Of a stretch of 64,000 nucleotides of DNA, positions 60,705 to 64,000 are shown piece after piece (position 1 is the stretch's first letter; each line of letters begins with the position of its first letter). A program made the position numbers and the translations under genes. The notes under the pieces are model-generated. The model was not told the DNA's origin. It saw only the letters and a list, made by a program, of their open reading frames with translations, and searched no databases. The DNA is from an uncultured Alistipes sp. (lineage in GTDB: Bacteria > Bacteroidota > Bacteroidia > Bacteroidales > Rikenellaceae), in assembly GCA_900541585.1 (NCBI GenBank), contig UQKD01000017.1, positions 1 through 64,000 on the forward strand, written 5' to 3'.

Positions 60705-62459
60705 ATGAAAACTACAGGACGTGTAAACGGTATCATCTCCAACATCGTGATCGTCAAGGCCGACGGACCCGTGGGCCAGAACGAGATCTGCTATGTCTGG
60801 ACGGGCGATACCAAAATGATGGCCGAGGTCATCAAGGTCATAGGCGACGCGGCCTATGTCCAGGTTTTTGACAGCACCCGCGGTCTGAAGATCGGCGACA
60901 AGGTGGAATTCGAGGGTCACATGCTCGAAGTCACGCTGGCCCCGGGCCTCTTGTCGCGCAACTACGACGGTCTTCAGAACGACCTCGAAAAGATGGACGG
61001 TCTGTTCATCGCCCGCGGTTCGATCACCGATCCGGTCGACTACGATGCCGAATGGGAATTCTCTCCGCTGGCCAAGGCCGGCGACAAGGTCACGGCGTCG
61101 TCGTGGCTGGGCGAGGTGAAGGAACAGTGGGTGATGCACAAGATCATGGTTCCCTTCACGATGACGGACAGCTATACGGTCAGGAGCGTCGCCGAGGCGG
61201 GCAAATACAAGATCACCGACACGATGGCCGTCCTGACCGACGCCGAAGGCCGGGACCACACCGTGACGATGGTGCAGAAATGGCCCGTCAAGCAGGCCGT
61301 GCGCTGCTATACGGAGAAACCCCGCCCGTCGCGCATCATGGAGACCGGCGTGCGTCCGATCGACACCTTCAACCCGATGGCCGAGGGCGGTACGGGTTTT
61401 ATCCCGGGGCCTTTCGGCGCGGGCAAGACCGTGCTCCAGCACGCCATTTCGAAGCAGGCCGACGCCGACGTGATCATTATGGTGGCGTGCGGCGAGCGCG
61501 CCAACGAGGTGGTGGAGATCTTCAAGGAGTTCCCCGAACTGATCGACCCGCATACGGGCCACACGCTCATGGAGCGCACGATCATCATCTGCAACACCTC
61601 GAACATGCCCGTCGCCGCGCGTGAGGCGTCGGTCTATACGGGTATGACCATCGGCGAATACTACCGCGCGATGGGCCTCAAGGTGCTCGTTATGGCCGAC
61701 TCGACGTCGCGCTGGGCGCAGGCCCTTCGCGAGATGTCGAACCGCCTGGAGGAGCTTCCCGGACAGGACGCCTTCCCGATGGACCTGTCGGCGATCATCT
61801 CGAACTTCTACTCGCGCGCCGGACTGGTGAAGCTCGTCGGCGGCCAGACCGGTTCCGTTACGTTCCTCGGCACGGTGTCGCCCGCGGGCGGCAACCTCAA
61901 GGAGCCGGTGACCGAATCGACGAAGAAGGCCGCGCGCTGTTTCTACGCCCTTTCGCAGGGCCGCGCCGACTCGAAGCGCTACCCGGCCATCGACCCGCTG
62001 GAGTCCTACTCGAAATACCTCGAATACCCCGAAATCCGCGAATACCTCGACAACCACATCGAGAAGGACTGGGTGGACCTGGTCTACGAGGGCAAGACCA
62101 TCGTGCAGCGCGGCAAGGAGGCCAACGACCAGATCAACATTCTGGGCGACGACGGCGTACCCGTGGAGTACCACGAGCGGTTCTGGAAATCGGAGCTGAT
62201 CGACTTCGTCATCCTGCAGCAGGACGCCTTCGACGCCATCGACGCCAACTGCCCGATGGAGCGCCAGCAGATGATGTACAAGATGGTCCTCGGTATCTGC
62301 AACCGGGAATTTGCGTTCGCCGACTTCGAAGCCTGCTCGCAGTTCTTCAAGGGCCTGATCAACCTCTTCCGCCAGATGAACTACTCGGAGTGGAAGTCGG
62401 AGAAGTTCGAGGGCTACCGGAAGCAGATCGAGCAGTATGTGAGTGAACAATCCAAATAA
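60705..62459 (+). CDS. atpA: V-type ATP synthase catalytic subunit A
   Basis: A 584-aa catalytic subunit. The Walker A motif GPFGAGKTVLQ has its Lys at 241. The family-specific insert before it includes MVQKWPVKQAVR. Downstream are the GER region VACGERANEVVE and VMADSTSRWAQALREMSNRL. Together with subunit B it forms the hexameric head. Length is normal for the V/A type. Confidence 0.97.
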   Translation: MKTTGRVNGIISNIVIVKADGPVGQNEICYVWTGDTKMMAEVIKVIGDAAYVQVFDSTRGLKIGDKVEFEGHMLEVTLAPGLLSRNYDGLQNDLEKMDGLFIARGSITDPVDYDAEWEFSPLAKAGDKVTASSWLGEVKEQWVMHKIMVPFTMTDSYTVRSVAEAGKYKITDTMAVLTDAEGRDHTVTMVQKWPVKQAVRCYTEKPRPSRIMETGVRPIDTFNPMAEGGTGFIPGPFGAGKTVLQHAISKQADADVIIMVACGERANEVVEIFKEFPELIDPHTGHTLMERTIIICNTSNMPVAAREASVYTGMTIGEYYRAMGLKVLVMADSTSRWAQALREMSNRLEELPGQDAFPMDLSAIISNFYSRAGLVKLVGGQTGSVTFLGTVSPAGGNLKEPVTESTKKAARCFYALSQGRADSKRYPAIDPLESYSKYLEYPEIREYLDNHIEKDWVDLVYEGKTIVQRGKEANDQINILGDDGVPVEYHERFWKSELIDFVILQQDAFDAIDANCPMERQQMMYKMVLGICNREFAFADFEACSQFFKGLINLFRQMNYSEWKSEKFEGYRKQIEQYVSEQSK

Positions 62460-62471
62460 GCGGGAGAAATT

Positions 62472-63794
62472 ATGACAACACGAGCATTTCAGAAGATATA
62501 CACCAAGATTGACAACATCACCAAGGCTACCGTGACGCTCCGCGCCACGGGCGTCGGCAACGACGAGCTGGCCACCGTCGGCGGCAAACTGGCGCAGGTG
62601 GTGAAGATTATGGGCGAGAACGTCACGTTGCAGATTTTCGCCGGAACCGAGGGCCTGTCGACCGACTCCGAGGTCGTCTTCCACGGCGAGCCTCCCAAGC
62701 TGCGCGTTTCGGACAACCTCGCGGGTCGTTTCTTCAACGCTTACGGCGAACCGCTCGAAGGCGGCGGGATCATCGAGGGCGAAGCCCGCGAGATCGGCGG
62801 TCCGACGGTGAACCCCTTCCGGCGCATCCAGCCTTCGGAGCTGATCGCCACGGGCATCGCCGGCATCGACCTGAACAACACGATCGTGACGGGGCAGAAG
62901 ATCCCCTTCTTCGCCGACCCCGACCAGCCCTACAACGCCGTGATGGCCAACGTGGCCCTGCGTGCCAAGGCCGACAAGATCATCCTCGGCGGCATGGGCC
63001 TCACGAACGACGACTTTCTGTACTTCAAGTCGGTCTTCGAGAACGCCGGTGCGCTGGACCGCATCGTGTCGTTCGTCAACACGACGGAGAACCCGCCTGT
63101 GGAGCGTCTGCTCGTCCCCGACATGGCGCTGACCGCCGCCGAGTACTTCGCCGTCGACAAGGGCGAGAAGGTGCTGGTGCTGCTGACCGACATGACCTTG
63201 TACGCCGATGCCCTGGCCATCGTGTCGAACCGCATGGACCAGATTCCGTCGAAGGACTCGATGCCGGGATCGTTGTATTCCGACCTGGCGAAGATCTACG
63301 AAAAGGCCGTGCAGCTGCCCAACGGCGGTTCGATCACGATCATCGCCGTGACGACGCTTTCGGGCGGCGACATCACGCATGCCATCCCCGACAATACGGG
63401 TTATATCACCGAGGGTCAGTTGTTCCTGCGCAACGATTCCGACACGGGCAAGGTCATCGTCGATCCGTTCCGTTCGCTGTCGCGTCTGAAACAGCTCGTC
63501 ATCGGCAAGAAGACCCGCGAGGACCATCCGCAGGTGATGAACGCCTGCGTGCGCCTCTACGCCGACGCAGCCAACGCCAAGACCAAGCTGGAGAACGGCT
63601 TCGACCTCTCGGACTACGACGAGCGCACCCTGAAGTTCGCCTTCGACTACTCGGAGAAGCTGCTGGCCATCGACGTCAATATCGAGATCAACCAGATGCT
63701 CGACACCGCATGGAGCCTCTTTGCCAAGTACTTCACCCGGGAGGAGGTCGCCATCAAGGAGGAGCTTATTAAGAAATACTGGAAGGAGGCGTAA
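62472..63794 (+). CDS. atpB: V-type ATP synthase subunit B
   Basis: A 440-aa non-catalytic head subunit. It begins RAFQKIYTKIDNITKATVTL. In place of a working Walker A it has GQKIPFFADPDQPYNAVMAN, as expected for B. The block LVLLTDMTLYADALAIVSNR is typical of the family. It starts 12 bases after subunit A. Confidence 0.97.
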   Translation: MTTRAFQKIYTKIDNITKATVTLRATGVGNDELATVGGKLAQVVKIMGENVTLQIFAGTEGLSTDSEVVFHGEPPKLRVSDNLAGRFFNAYGEPLEGGGIIEGEAREIGGPTVNPFRRIQPSELIATGIAGIDLNNTIVTGQKIPFFADPDQPYNAVMANVALRAKADKIILGGMGLTNDDFLYFKSVFENAGALDRIVSFVNTTENPPVERLLVPDMALTAAEYFAVDKGEKVLVLLTDMTLYADALAIVSNRMDQIPSKDSMPGSLYSDLAKIYEKAVQLPNGGSITIIAVTTLSGGDITHAIPDNTGYITEGQLFLRNDSDTGKVIVDPFRSLSRLKQLVIGKKTREDHPQVMNACVRLYADAANAKTKLENGFDLSDYDERTLKFAFDYSEKLLAIDVNIEINQMLDTAWSLFAKYFTREEVAIKEELIKKYWKEA

Positions 63795-63800
63795 CGCGCA

Positions 63801-64000
63801 ATGGCAATCAAATTCCAATATAACAAGACCTCGCTGGGCGAACTCGGCAAACAGCTGAAAATGCGCCAGAAGGCCCTCCCTACGATCAAAAGTAAGGAGT
63901 CGGCCCTGCGCTCCGAAGTGAAGAAGGCGAAGGACTCCGCTCTCGACTACCGCCGCCGGCTCGATGCCCTGAAGGCCGAGTACGACTACATGGTGTCGCT
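63801..64000 (+). CDS. V-type ATP synthase subunit D (partial, cut by window end)
   Basis: The first 66 residues of a central-stalk subunit D: it begins MAIKFQYNKTSLGELGKQLK and continues as a Lys/Arg-rich coiled coil (ALRSEVKKAKDSALDYRRRL). The window ends inside the gene. It starts six bases after the subunit B stop. Subunits I and K are expected to follow. Confidence 0.88.
   Translation, partial: MAIKFQYNKTSLGELGKQLKMRQKALPTIKSKESALRSEVKKAKDSALDYRRRLDALKAEYDYMVS

Noticed and set aside
1..64000. CRISPR arrays, insertion sequences, integrases and prophage genes
   Set aside because: No spaced direct repeats, transposase or integrase motifs, or phage structural genes were seen.

Overview
The window looks like a chromosome segment of a GC-rich gut Bacteroidales, most like Alistipes or another Rikenellaceae member (taxonomy is inference). 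The evidence is two SusC/SusD loci, FecR/ECF-sigma regulation, DUF4369-TlpA lipoproteins, DUF4301, DUF3823 and DUF1735 proteins, a V-type ATPase operon carrying the Bacteroidetes DUF2764 subunit, and repeated TAnnTTTG promoter elements. No transposase, integrase, rRNA or CRISPR array is visible.

Region 1 (1-12 kb, mostly minus strand) is housekeeping: an RND efflux operon (adaptor, pump, TolC-like channel), tRNA-Arg(ACG), three paralogous TlpA-like thioredoxin lipoproteins, ruvC, lpxD and coaD. Region 2 (12-21.3 kb, minus) is a SusC/SusD locus: FecR anti-sigma, SusC with an STN signalling domain, SusD, an EEP-fold phosphoesterase lipoprotein, a DUF1735/discoidin-like lipoprotein, and an ECF sigma gene interrupted by a G10 tract. 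Region 3 (21.3-27.9 kb) holds a tightly packed minus-strand run murB-tilS-holA-class IV aminotransferase-like-membrane protein, with a DUF4301 gene divergent from murB.

Region 4 (28-53.4 kb) is a large glycan-utilisation locus: GH172 (minus), a GntR regulator, then an eight-gene plus-strand run (fucI-type isomerase, mutarotase-like lipoprotein, FucP-type permease, ribulokinase-like FGGY kinase, a Ca-motif-rich secreted protein, heparinase II/III-like lyase, a second GH172, GH38 alpha-mannosidase), then SusC/SusD/DUF3823/glycerophosphodiesterase. A 17-bp motif, CAGCACAGCACAGCATA, lies near the predicted start of transcription of the minus-strand GH172 and of SusC, with a close variant before the isomerase operon and a half-length copy before gntR. 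This suggests one GntR regulon. Isomerase plus ribulokinase-like kinase without an aldolase, together with two GH172 enzymes, makes a D-arabinose-containing glycan (for example arabinan or arabinomannan) a better guess than L-fucose, but this is a hypothesis.

Region 5 (53.4-58.9 kb) holds an AraC regulator, also interrupted by a G10 tract, divergent from a glycyl-radical enzyme operon: activase, an unusual glycyl-radical enzyme with a GCNW active-site loop, a small cupin and a RhaT-like permease. This is the best candidate for an undescribed pathway. Region 6 (59-64 kb) is the start of a V-type ATPase operon (E, DUF2764, A, B, partial D).

Both G10 tracts would restore a full-length regulator with nine G's, so the ECF sigma and the AraC protein could be phase-variable. 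A sequencing or assembly error in long homopolymers is the main alternative.
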